A DNA stretch of 27,815 bases from Fragilaria crotonensis (Eukaryota; Bacillariophyta; Fragilariophyceae; Fragilariales; Fragilariaceae), in assembly GCA_022925895.1 (NCBI GenBank), contig JAKSYS010000749.1, positions 1 through 27,815 of the forward strand, in the 5' to 3' direction. The notes under the pieces were generated by a model. The model did not search any database, was not told the DNA's origin, and saw nothing but the letters and a program-made list of their open reading frames with translations. A program made the translations under genes and the position numbers. Below are positions 19,646-27,815 of the stretch, piece by piece; position 1 is the first letter of the stretch; each line of letters starts with the position of its first letter.

Positions 19646-22332
19646 GATGGTCGACAATCCGGCGTTAGCCGAACTAGTCGCAGCGCAACCAGTTGCGCTT
19701 CAGCGTCCGTATGCCGCTGACCCAGGGACTCACGGGGTGGCTGGTCAAGGATACGCTCGAAGCATCCCCGGATGAGGTGCTTCGCATTTTGGCGGCGACA
19801 AATGCTAAGTACGCAAATGTCAATGCCACCGATGCCAACGCGGAGGATGCCACAAACATCCTCAAGGAATTGGCTGAGGATATATTTGCGGCCGAAGCGT
19901 TGGAGACTTTCCTGACGGTAGTGATACCTGAAGGGGAGTCAACTGTGATGGTCGTAACAAGAATGTCCCGATACCGCCCAGAACTGGGGTGGCCTCGCCG
20001 TGGTCGGGACAAGGCTTTGGTTTCGGGGAGGTCGAAGGAGGGCAGTTGCCCCCGTTGGTGAAGCTGCCAGATGCGTTGTCGTTACGACAGGCGTTGGCTC
20101 CGAAAGAGGTGCTCGCGCCTACGTGGTCCGAATGGAACACCCATTTCGGCATTGACCCTCGCGACGTGCGCATCCGAGGCGAGGAACTCATGGTTGTAGA
20201 GGGCGGAGATGACAATGGCAGGAGGGTACTGGTGCCCAAGTTGCAGTACACTCGTGCCTGGGCGCCGTACTTCTTGGCGGCACAACTCCGGAGCACGCCA
20301 TGAGACTGATTCGTCAGCTAACTCGGAACTTGGAGACCGAGCAACAAAGGAAGTCGCAGCCCCTTTGAGCGCTGGTGTGCCGCGTCGCGTGCGAAGCGGT
20401 ATTGTCGGTAATCTGCGCGCGCAGCAAGAACTACATCGCGTGGGTGTCGCCGGCGGGGGCACTCGACAGGGCGCTTACGCGTTGGAGCGCACGAAAGATG
20501 GCGCCGTATATCACGGTCGCAGTGCCACCGATGATGGCGGCGATGTATCCTCCAGCGGCGGCTGGCGGCGGAGAGGCAGCAGCGCCCATCCCGATGATGC
20601 ATGCTCCGGGATACGAGGCCGGCAATCGGGACAAGGTGTATAGCCCCTTCGAGCACGAAAGAATTCGGACGGCATGTGGACTTTCGCACGCCAACTACGA
20701 AGCAAGTCGTCCGCCCATTTATGCAGCCATGCTCACGGAAGGCCGGACAATGGCCAAAGTGGAGGCAGTATTGCAGAGATTCTTTGAACCTATTGCAACG
20801 CATTGGGATCCAGTGAAGATCTACGTGTCAACAGAGTTGACGCGCGATGTCAAGGACCTGCGCTTCGGCTACGGGAATGAGAACACGTACGACACGTGCC
20901 ATCGCGGAATCTCGCCGTTCGCGGTGCTGCAAGTGTCCATGGAGCAGCAGAACAAGCGTCGTAGGATTCAAGAGCGCGCCGATCGAGCAACGCACTTGTC
21001 GACAGACGACGTACGCGCGATGGAGGCGGAGCCCGGAAGCTGTCCCAGCACCTACTTTACTATGTTAGGTCTACTAAAAAAGTACATACAGTTGCTGACT
21101 GTTCTTTTTGGCCCGGGATGTGCCCACCTGGCGGAGGTACAGGGGGTCTATCAGATATTGTCGGCCAAGTCCGCCGTCTACGAGACGATGACGGCGGAAT
21201 TGGTCGCGGAGACTCTATGGCATGTCTTCATCGACGCCCGGGAGTACTTCAGCTACACGGGACCGGGATTGCCGGACTCGCAGTTGTTTGCCCTGCGCGA
21301 CTGTCTCAGGAGCTGCTCGTTGAAGGTGACGATTAACTGCCCGGTCTACATGCTCTTGGGACGTCCAGCCCCATCGGTGGCAGCAGTGGTGTCGCGAACA
21401 GGCAGTGCTGGCGGCGGCGGTCGCGGAGGAAGCCACGGGAGCGGTGGATCAGCATCGACGATGTCGACACTCACAGGATCGGCGGCGGCGTCGCGAGTGG
21501 CGCCTGAGATGGTTGGAGGAAAGTGGTTAAACCCGACTGATTCCGAGATTGTATCCATCATGACAGCCCTCCGAGCTCGGAAGCCAGGAGTGGATATGTA
21601 CACGATCATGCGGTCCCAGAAGCTACTGATGTCGGATGTTGGCATTGGGGCCGCGGGCAGTGCATGGACTTCATGTACTTCGGCGAGTGTGGCAAGTCGG
21701 GATGCTCGTACTCCCACGTCGCCGGAGCGGTGTCGGCTGGAAAACGGCGCGACGTGATCAAGAAGATGACAAAGCGGTCGCCGGGTATCTTGCCGAGGAG
21801 ACTAGTGCCGGTGGCTGACGAGCAGGGAAAGCATGACTGCGGGAGGATTACGGAGACGAGTAGCGACGACAGTACAATTAATACAACAGTCGACCTTACA
21901 TCCGTTAGTTCCACCACTACCCACATCATGTTCGTTCCCCAAACAGCAAAAATCCCGCCTACACACAGTGTAGACGCGAACTTGCGACCCGTGTTAATAT
22001 CGGGCGCGGGAATTACAGCACCATACACAGTAGCCGTACTCGCGGCAGCCGGTGAGCGACGGGTAACTGCCGCGTCGTCCGGCGTGCTCCAGAAGTCGGA
22101 CACGCGCCAGCGATCGGTGGACAGACCACCCACTCTGCCAGCGCACCAGTGTCGTACTGGCACTGACCCAGTCACTACGGACGTCACCCGGCACTCGAGG
22201 CCGGCACGACGGCCGCCAGACAGACCAGCGGAGTTTTCGTTCGGCGCGCGAATAAGCGCGGAAGATCCGGATCTTCGCCCAAGTCGAATCTTTGAGCCAC
22301 CCGGCGAATCACCCCAAAATTGCACAAGGTAA
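19646..22332 (+). CDS. Gag-like region of the retroelement, frame interrupted
   Basis: Starts at ATG 19646 (MVDNPALAELVAAQP) five bases after A1. Early segments switch frame: 19646-19771, about 19700-19985, 19989-20303 and 20300-20366. A long open part then runs about 20375-21655. It includes FEHERIRTACGLSHANYEAS and several helix-rich stretches (20650-21340), then a Gly/Ser-rich linker (GGGGRGGSHGSGG, about 21408-21450). A frame change near 21645-21658 brings in a CCCH zinc finger C-x8-C-x4-C-x3-H (CMDFMYFGEC..C..H, 21661-21717) and a Ser/Thr/Pro-rich tail to 22332. Nucleic-acid binding by a C-terminal zinc finger suits a capsid protein, but sequence similarity to known Gag is not claimed. 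Confidence 0.6.
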
Positions 22333-22362
22333 GCTTAGAAAATTAATGAACCGGAACCGTGG

Positions 22363-24150
22363 ATGCGATTCCACCCATTTGTAGCAACGTTGGAGCAGTG
22401 GTCAGATGGAGTACCAGTAGTTTGTAGTCCGCCATGGAGCCCAGTAGCAATAGAAACAGCGGTCGCGAGGGGTCCGCACACAAGTGCACTAACGCCAGAG
22501 GCGCGCCAACTTATAACGGAAGAGATGGAATACCAAGTAGCTGCAGGTTTCTCTGAGATTATGCTGTGGTCAGACGTCCAGGCGCTGCAACCAGAGCACC
22601 TCAAGGTATCCCCACTGGCGGTAATACCGCAAGTCGGCCGACGTGGCCGTCTGCTATTGGATTTATCCTTTGCCGTTCAAGCCCCCGCCGCTGGGGGGGA
22701 AGCGCGCCAGACGCGCAAATAGGCCCACAGAACCCCTTGCACCGTATGTGAACGACACAACAACTAAGCTATCGCCAGAATATCCTGTCAAAGAAGTAGG
22801 CCGAGTCCTCGTACGATTGCTACAGTTTATGGCCGCGGTACCCGCAGAGGAGATAATCAATTTTGCTAAGATTGACCTATCCGATGGCTTCTGGCGCATG
22901 TTGGTTGCTGACGACAGCAAATGGAACTTTGCGTACACACTGCCCGGTGAGGTCGATGCCCCAGTGCAAGTTGTCATCCCACATGCCCTCCAAATGGGCT
23001 GGACCGAAAGCCCGGGTTACTTCTGCGCCGCGACCGAGACCGGGCGGGACATTATGCAAGCAGTGATTGACGCCGGAACTGTCTGCCCCCCGCATGCGCT
23101 AGATGACTTTATGACACCACAAAACCCTGCTCGCCGCCAGACCAGTCCCGAGACGACAGTGCGGAAATGGCAAATGTCGGCCGTGTATGTCGACGACTAC
23201 ATTCTGGCTGCCGTGGAAGACCGGGCCGGCACTCTATTGCAACGCACCGGCCGGGCGGCGCTATACACCATTCACGGCCTTTTCCCGCCGCCCGCCCGCT
23301 CAGGCCACATAGGCGGTAAGGACCCGATCTCAGCAAAAAAGCTTGCAGCCGGTGATGCCCGATGGGCCCACACCAAAGAACTACTCGGCTTCGTCTTCAA
23401 TGGGAAAGACCGCACCGTGCACCTTACTCAGCGAAAAGCGGCAGGTATTGCCGACGACACCGCCAAGCTACTTAAGAAAAATAGAGTGGCACTTCACAAA
23501 TTTCAGTCCATCGTTGGAAAAATGCGTCACGTTACCACGATACTGCCCGCGCGCGCGGTCTTTACCCGCTCAACCGTGCCCTGCGCGGCAACCCAAAGGT
23601 CATCTCGCCCACGGGAAGTCCGCGCTGCGCTCCTTGATTTGCGGCAGCTGGTGGTCAAACTTGCTGACCGCCCCACCCACGTCAATGAAATCCTCCAACT
23701 CGGCGCCCCAGCCTACATTGGGTATTGCGATGCGAGTGCCTTCGGCGCCGGCGGAGTCTGGTTCAGCGGCACAGTGCCGCTCCCGAAACAGTCTGGCGAC
23801 TGCAGTGGCCGCGGGATATCACCGCGGCCGTCGTTTCTGAGAGCAACCCGACCGGGAAGCTGACTAACTCAGACCTCGAGATGGCGGCGTGTTTTGCACT
23901 TAAGCGTTCTAGAAAATGTAGTGCCTTCCTTCGGCACCTCCACATTTTTGTCCATAGTGATAATACTCCAAGTGTAGCATGGGTGACTAAGATGGCGACC
24001 AAAACGGCGCAATCCGATGCTGCACACCGACTCGTCCGAGGTTTGGCGTTGCGCCAACGTATGCTGGAATCGGCCCCGTGAGCATTAGTCACGTCGCGGG
24101 ACCGACAATGTATTAGCCGATATCGCATCACGCCCCATCCCCACCATTGA
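22363..24150 (+). CDS. Reverse transcriptase-RNase H, frame interrupted
   Basis: Copies the element RNA into DNA. The RT has an N-terminal FHPFVATLEQW and RLLLDLSF region, motif A KIDLSDGFWRM (about 22868-22900), a PHALQMGWTESPGYF block, motif C YVDDYI (23186-23203) and ELLGFVFN (about 23380-23400). RNase H follows: YIGYCDASAFGAGGVW (about 23713-23760, first Asp), WRLQWPRDI, NSDLEMAACFAL (Glu, about 23868-23900), HSDNTPSVAWVTKMA (Asp) and a terminal SHVAG..DNVLADIASR. Frame breaks fall at GGGGGGG 22693-22699, CCC 23782-23784 and CCCC 24075-24078. The chosen ATG 22363 gives the longest N-terminus with no stop. Family assignment is strong. Confidence 0.88.
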
Positions 24151-25323
24151 TGACGACTCTGCGTTCCTCACGCACTTTGATTCTGCCTTCCCATTACAGA
24201 ACAGATACTGGCGTCGTGCCAGCCCGCTACCCGCAGCTTTCCAATGTGATTTTGAGCTGCGCGGGCAGCTTGACAATGCAACGGTGGACACTAAAGTCCG
24301 GGCCGCCAACTGGCGGTGGTGGGGACAATACTGCACCGAGTGTGGAGTTGATCCCTGGCTCCGAGACATTAACCCGCCCACCCGACTCCAATTATTGTTG
24401 GGCTTTGCCGCACGGACTCGAACTGGATATTTTGGGAAGGGAAGGCAAGTTACTCCCAAACTGTTGAAAAGCCATGCGTCACGTGGCACAAGCCTTCATG
24501 CTGGAGGGATACCCTGACCCCGATGCCCTCTGGATCCAGCGGAGGCGACCTGGCTCTGCCCGTTACCCACTTACTTAAATCCTATAAAGACCGAGACCCC
24601 GTCCCCGACCACAAGTTGCCCTCCCGTTGGTGCCATCCAAATGGCCGCCGCCGCCCGCCTAGATGCTGCTGCTACCCCGGAGCAGGCAACTGCCCACCTA
24701 ATCGTCATGGCGTTTTATTTTCTCCTGCGGGTTGGTGAATATACACTACCCCAGCTCATGTCACCACCCGCACTATCCAGTTTCGAGTGAGTGACACGCG
24801 TTTCTGGCAAGGCCAGACGCTGTTACCGCCCACCAGCGAGGCAGCAACCCTCGCAGCGGCCACCTCTGTGACGCTTGTGATGGACAATCAAAAGAACGGG
24901 CACCGTGGTGACACCATCCACCAGGAGGCGTGCGACACGGATTTTTGCCCCGTCCGCTCAGTTGCGGCTCTTGTGAGTGCCATCATGGCCCAAAACATGC
25001 CGGTTTCTACCCCACTGAGTTTTGTACAACCAGGCATGCATGTGCAGCCTGGCCATATTCTCCATGCCGTCCGGCGGGGAGCACAATTAGCTCAGCTCGA
25101 GGCAAGCGGCTACCAGTTAACCCGGATCGGTGCGCACTCGCTGCGCGCCTCGGGTGCCATGGCCTTGTGGTTATCCGGTCATGGCCCGGAAGCGATTATG
25201 AAACTGGGACGCTGGCGCACCCAAACATTTCTTACCTATATCCACTCCCAAATCGCTGCCCTCACCACAGGCACCTCTCGCAAGATGGGGCGTTCAGTCA
25301 ACTTCCACAATGTGGGCGGGTAA
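24151..25323 (+). CDS. Tyrosine recombinase of the retroelement
   Basis: Expected to integrate the circular double-stranded DNA form. The N-terminal core-binding part (about 24180-24500) is read in broken frames with AANWRWWGQYCTECGVDPWLRDI. The catalytic part shows FYFLLRVGEYT (first Arg, about 24728), HSLRASG (His-x-x-Arg, about 25135-25155), LGRWRTQTFLTYIH (Trp in the second His position, nucleophile Tyr near 25236) and ends at TAA 25321-25323. The final 178 residues (24787-25323) are one open frame. Stops or shifts lie near 24465, 24570 and 24787. The complete R...HxxR...W...Y set supports the call. Confidence 0.87.
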
Positions 25324-25603
25324 ACTTCTAGTAGCCCTCAGACTGTACAATCGAACAGCATCGGACCCTGCTCTTTTCATTACGTTCTTAGGTTTCCGCA
25401 GGTTCCCTGGGCGGCCGTCCGGCGCCCGCATTTATCCGAACTGTTCGATCGGGACCGGCGCTAGCACCGCGCCGGCTTCCTGTGCACTTGTAGCTTTGTC
25501 AAGGGACACCTCCCGGTGGGGGGTGGGTGTGTCCTTGGCACCGTTTACAAGGCCGAATTAGCTGGTGCAAATACGACACCACGAAGCAAACGGCACCGAG
25601 TGG
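25324..25603. other. 3' non-coding region of the retroelement
   Basis: 280 bp between the recombinase stop and B1. No gene; GC-rich with a GGGTGGGTGTG tract near 25520. Confidence 0.6.
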
Positions 25604-25848
25604 GGGATGATCCGGGGGGAGGGAACAAACCCAAAGAACCTAGAGTTCTGTGGAAATTCCTAACCCTATAGATTCCTTTCTACGGCCAATATGCTAGTGT
25701 GGTAGTACTGTAGTTGCTAGCACTGGTGCCACGCGACCACTAGTGATGACGAAGGATTCTACTGGAGGAACGACATACTGTACACTACGGGGAGCTACTC
25801 CCCCAGGATATTCGAAGACCGAGCGCACAGCCCCCTATCTCTGATAGG
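25604..25848 (+). repeat. Split direct repeat B1
   Basis: From GGGATGATCCGGGGGGAGGG to CCTATCTCTGATAGG; repeated as B2 and B3. The end is a palindrome, CCTATC TCT GATAGG. Confidence 0.9.
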
Positions 25849-25960
25849 TTTGGCGTGCGCCACAGTCGACGAACAGACACACCCTACCGATTACCAGCTA
25901 CTGATGACGCAGCCCTTTGAAGTGCGTCAGTAGCGGTTGAGCGTAGAATGTATGGCCTAT
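25849..25960 (+). repeat. B-to-A linker, copy 1
   Basis: About 112 bp from TTTGGCGTGCGCC to TATGGCCTAT joining B1 to A2. It recurs between B2 and A3 (about 26360-26468) with small deletions but is absent from both termini of the element. Confidence 0.85.
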
Positions 25961-26072
25961 AAGACAGATAGTCAATCTCTGCAGCTGTTTCTAGCTGATC
26001 GGAGCAGAGAAAAAATACTTCATATTTTCTACAAGTATTCGCGTGAGACGCGAATCGACAGGAAAAGGGATA
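25961..26072 (+). repeat. Split direct repeat A2
   Basis: Matches A1 except for a shortened A-rich stretch. The hairpin ATTCGCGT GAG ACGCGAAT is at 26037-26055. Confidence 0.92.
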
Positions 26073-26109
26073 CCCACCCCCCCTCACCGGTGTGACTAGC
26101 ACACCCCCA

Positions 26110-26131
26110 CCCCCCGGGATGATCCGGGGGG
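26110..26131. repeat. A-B junction hairpin CCCCCCGG/CCGGGGGG
   Basis: A perfect 8-bp stem with a GATGAT loop, formed where the C-rich tract after A2 meets B2. The same arrangement occurs before B3 (about 26617-26638) but not at B1, which lacks the C-rich left half. Confidence 0.8.
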
Positions 26132-26359
26132 AGGGAACAAACCCAAAGAACCTAGAGTTCTGTGGAAATTCCTAACCCTATAGATTCCTTTCTACGGCCA
26201 ATCTGCTAGTGTGGTAGTACTGTAGTTGCTAGCACTGGTGCCACGCGACCACTAGTGATGACGAAGGATTCTACTGGAGGAACGACATACTGTACACTAC
26301 GGGGAGCTACTCCCCCAGGATATTCGAAGACCGAGCGCACAGCCCCTATCTCTGATAGG
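26116..26359 (+). repeat. Split direct repeat B2
   Basis: Near-identical to B1 (AATCTGC in place of AATATGC, one C fewer before TATCTCTG), starting 512 bp after B1. Confidence 0.92.
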
Positions 26360-26468
26360 TTTGGCGTGCGCCACAGTCGACGAACAGACACACTTACCGA
26401 TTACCAGCTACTGTGACGCAGCCCTTGAAGTGCGTCAGTAGCGGTTGAGCGTAGAATGTATGGCCTAT

Positions 26469-26579
26469 AAGACAGATAGTCAATCTCTGCAGCTGTTTCT
26501 GGCTGATCGGAGCAGAGAAAAATACTTCATATTTTCTACAAGTATTCGCGTGAGACGCGAATCGACAGGAAAAGGGATA
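26469..26579 (+). repeat. Split direct repeat A3
   Basis: Near-identical to A2 (TTTCTGGCTGATC in place of TTTCTAGCTGATC). Hairpin at 26544-26562. The A2-A3 spacing is 508 bp. Confidence 0.92.
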
Positions 26580-26622
26580 CCCACCCCCCCTCACCGGTGT
26601 GACTAGCACACCCCCACCCCCC

Positions 26623-26866
26623 GGGATGATCCGGGGGGAGGGAACAAACCCAAAGAACCTAGAGTTCTGTGGAAATTCCTAACCCTATAGATTCCTTTCT
26701 ACGGCCAATCTGCTAGTGTGGTAGTACTGTAGTTGCTAGCACTGGTGCCACGCGACCACTAGTGATGACGAAGGATTCTACTGGAGGAACGACATACTGT
26801 ACACTACGGGGAGCTACTCCCCCAGGATATTCGAAGACCGAGCGCACAGCCCCCTATCTCTGATAG
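26623..26866 (+). repeat. Split direct repeat B3, right terminus
   Basis: Matches B2 and ends within the terminal palindrome at CTGATAG, where sequence switches to the 54-bp flank repeat. Confidence 0.92.
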
Positions 26867-26920
26867 GACATGTGTCATGCTACCGTATTCCTCAGTGTTT
26901 CGTACCCGCCAAATGCATAC
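26867..26920 (+). repeat. 54-bp direct repeat flanking the retroelement, right copy
   Basis: Identical to 19463-19516. Downstream sequence (ATCGAAAATG...) is unrelated to A1, so this copy continues into the right flank. Confidence 0.92.
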
Positions 26921-27085
26921 ATCGAAAATGCCAAAAGGGTACAGAACACCGAGGAAAATTGGAAAACGGACAGACCAATTTAAGGTGCGCCGAAGTTTGA
27001 ATCCACGCTCAACATCCCGCCTTCTGAGTTCTGACACAGTTCTTCTCTTGACACCATTGTTCCTCTGACAACTTTCTTTTCAAAC

Positions 27086-27815
27086 ATGCCTCGCCGCAAA
27101 GTGTTTTCTAATCGAGAGAAGCTGCACATTCTGTCCCAGATCAATGAAAGGCAAAGCGCAGGTGAGAGTTTGAGGTCGTGTTGCCGGTACTTTGATCGTC
27201 TCCAACCATCACAAGTTCGACGATGGAGGAACGCACAACAAGACATGAGCAACCCAGAGGCTGCAAATCGCGGGTCTGTTCACGTTGGCAGGGGTACAAT
27301 TCTTTCTTCCTTCCAAGAAGAATTGATGCGCTGGTTTTTTGAGCTTCGAGAACAAGGCTTCATGGTTTCTGTTCGATTATTCAGCACCACCCTCAGGGCA
27401 TGTGAGCTGAGCGCATCATTCCGAAGGAAGACGAACAGGTCGAAAGATTGCGCTATCGAAACCAAGAATCGTCGTACTTCGCGCTGTCACACACAAATGT
27501 CAGCACCCTCCAGGACAGCTAACGAGAGAGGCCCTTGATTTCATCGAATACGCAAGACCAAAGATTGTTGGGCCAAACCGACATGCAGCATTTGTGCTGA
27601 ACATGGATCAGACACCCATATTTTTGATATGTCAAGTGGAAGGACACTTAGCACATCAGGTGAGCGAACTGTTAATGGGCGTACAACATCATCATCAACA
27701 TTACGAGTGATGGTGTCTGTGACTGTCACCGCATCAGGTGAGCTTCTTAAACCAATGATTGTCTTCAAAGGTAAGCCTGGTGCAAGGCTTGAAACACGTG
27801 AATTCCCAACCTACC
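27086..27815 (+). CDS. Pogo/DDE_1-type transposase, 5' part, frame interrupted
   Basis: A transposase of the Tc1-mariner/pogo type, cut off by the window end. ATG 27086 opens an N-terminal helix-turn-helix-like region (VFSNREKLHILSQI, then SLRSCCRYF and QPSQVRRWR), followed by GRGTILSSFQEELMRWF and a GFMVSVRL segment. The catalytic domain begins at about 27530 with ALDFIEYARPK and FVLNMDQTPIF, the first Asp of DDE_1 domains. SGERTVNG and KPMIVFKGKPG blocks follow, with the P.IVFKG motif typical of this family. Frame changes are needed between about 27440 and 27470 and at TTTTT 27621-27625. The second Asp and third acidic residue lie beyond the window. Whether the retroelement landed in this transposon's upstream region cannot be decided here. 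Confidence 0.75.

Larger units (their letters stand above)
19517..26866 (+). mobile_element. DIRS-order tyrosine-recombinase retrotransposon with split direct repeats
   Basis: Gene order is gag-like, RT-RNase H, then tyrosine recombinase in place of a DDE integrase. The termini are not LTRs: the left end has only repeat A (19517-19641), while the right end has B-A-B-A-B. This split-direct-repeat design is known from PAT- and Ngaro-type elements. I see no methyltransferase domain, which fits Ngaro better than DIRS/PAT. One A/B unit more than the usual B1-A2-B2 is present. The last B stops at GATAG, after which the 54-bp flank copy begins. Coding regions carry several single-base frame breaks. 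Confidence 0.85.

Noticed and set aside
21606-22325. Minus-strand 239-codon open frame opposite the gag tail
   Set aside because: It is the antisense of a GC-rich coding region and contains no recognisable motif.
25604-26866. The 508-bp tandem units read as LTRs of a Ty1/Ty3-type retrotransposon
   Set aside because: The left end has only the A part, there is no B at the left, and the integrating enzyme is a tyrosine recombinase; the layout fits split direct repeats.

Overview
The window looks like nuclear DNA of a eukaryotic microalga, most likely a stramenopile and possibly a diatom. Evidence for this: intronless eukaryotic genes (a clamp-unloader AAA+ ATPase, two M50-type membrane peptidases), a small C-x2-C...HE-x2-C motif of a type I associate with diatom proteins, and a dense load of eukaryotic transposons (MULE, hAT, a tyrosine-recombinase retroelement, a pogo-like element). 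The taxon is inferred from protein style only, with moderate confidence.

Layout. (1) 253-3560, plus strand: an ATAD5/ELG1-like PCNA-unloader gene whose reading frame breaks three times, two of them at homopolymers. (2) 3688-4650 and 18103-19080, minus strand: two paralogous M50B-like peptidase genes, both intact. (3) Between them, a 12.2-kb Mutator-like element at 4901-17132 with about 74-bp terminal inverted repeats and an exact 10-bp target duplication; removing it leaves the paralogues about 1.2 kb apart. The element encodes its own transposase on the minus strand (about 16820-13551) and, convergently, an unrecognised plus-strand gene (about 11383-13342) whose C-terminal part resembles a jelly-roll dioxygenase fold. 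It also carries a 5-copy, about 158-bp tandem repeat. (4) Nested inside it is a 5.2-kb hAT element at 5046-10231, with perfect 19-bp terminal inverted repeats and an exact 8-bp target duplication. The hAT holds a decayed transposase and a very large imperfect palindrome (arms of about 0.8 kb).

(5) 19517-26866: a DIRS-order tyrosine-recombinase retrotransposon with gag-like, reverse transcriptase-RNase H and recombinase regions. Its termini are split direct repeats arranged A1-genes-B1-A2-B2-A3-B3, one A/B unit more than the textbook arrangement. It sits between two identical 54-bp copies of flanking sequence. (6) From 27086 to the window edge, plus strand: the 5' part of a pogo/DDE_1-type transposase gene.

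A cross-cutting feature is that many frame breaks, in host and transposon genes alike, fall at short homopolymers and need a change of one base. That pattern suggests uncorrected long-read errors at least as much as pseudogenisation. No rRNA, tRNA or CRISPR array was recognised.
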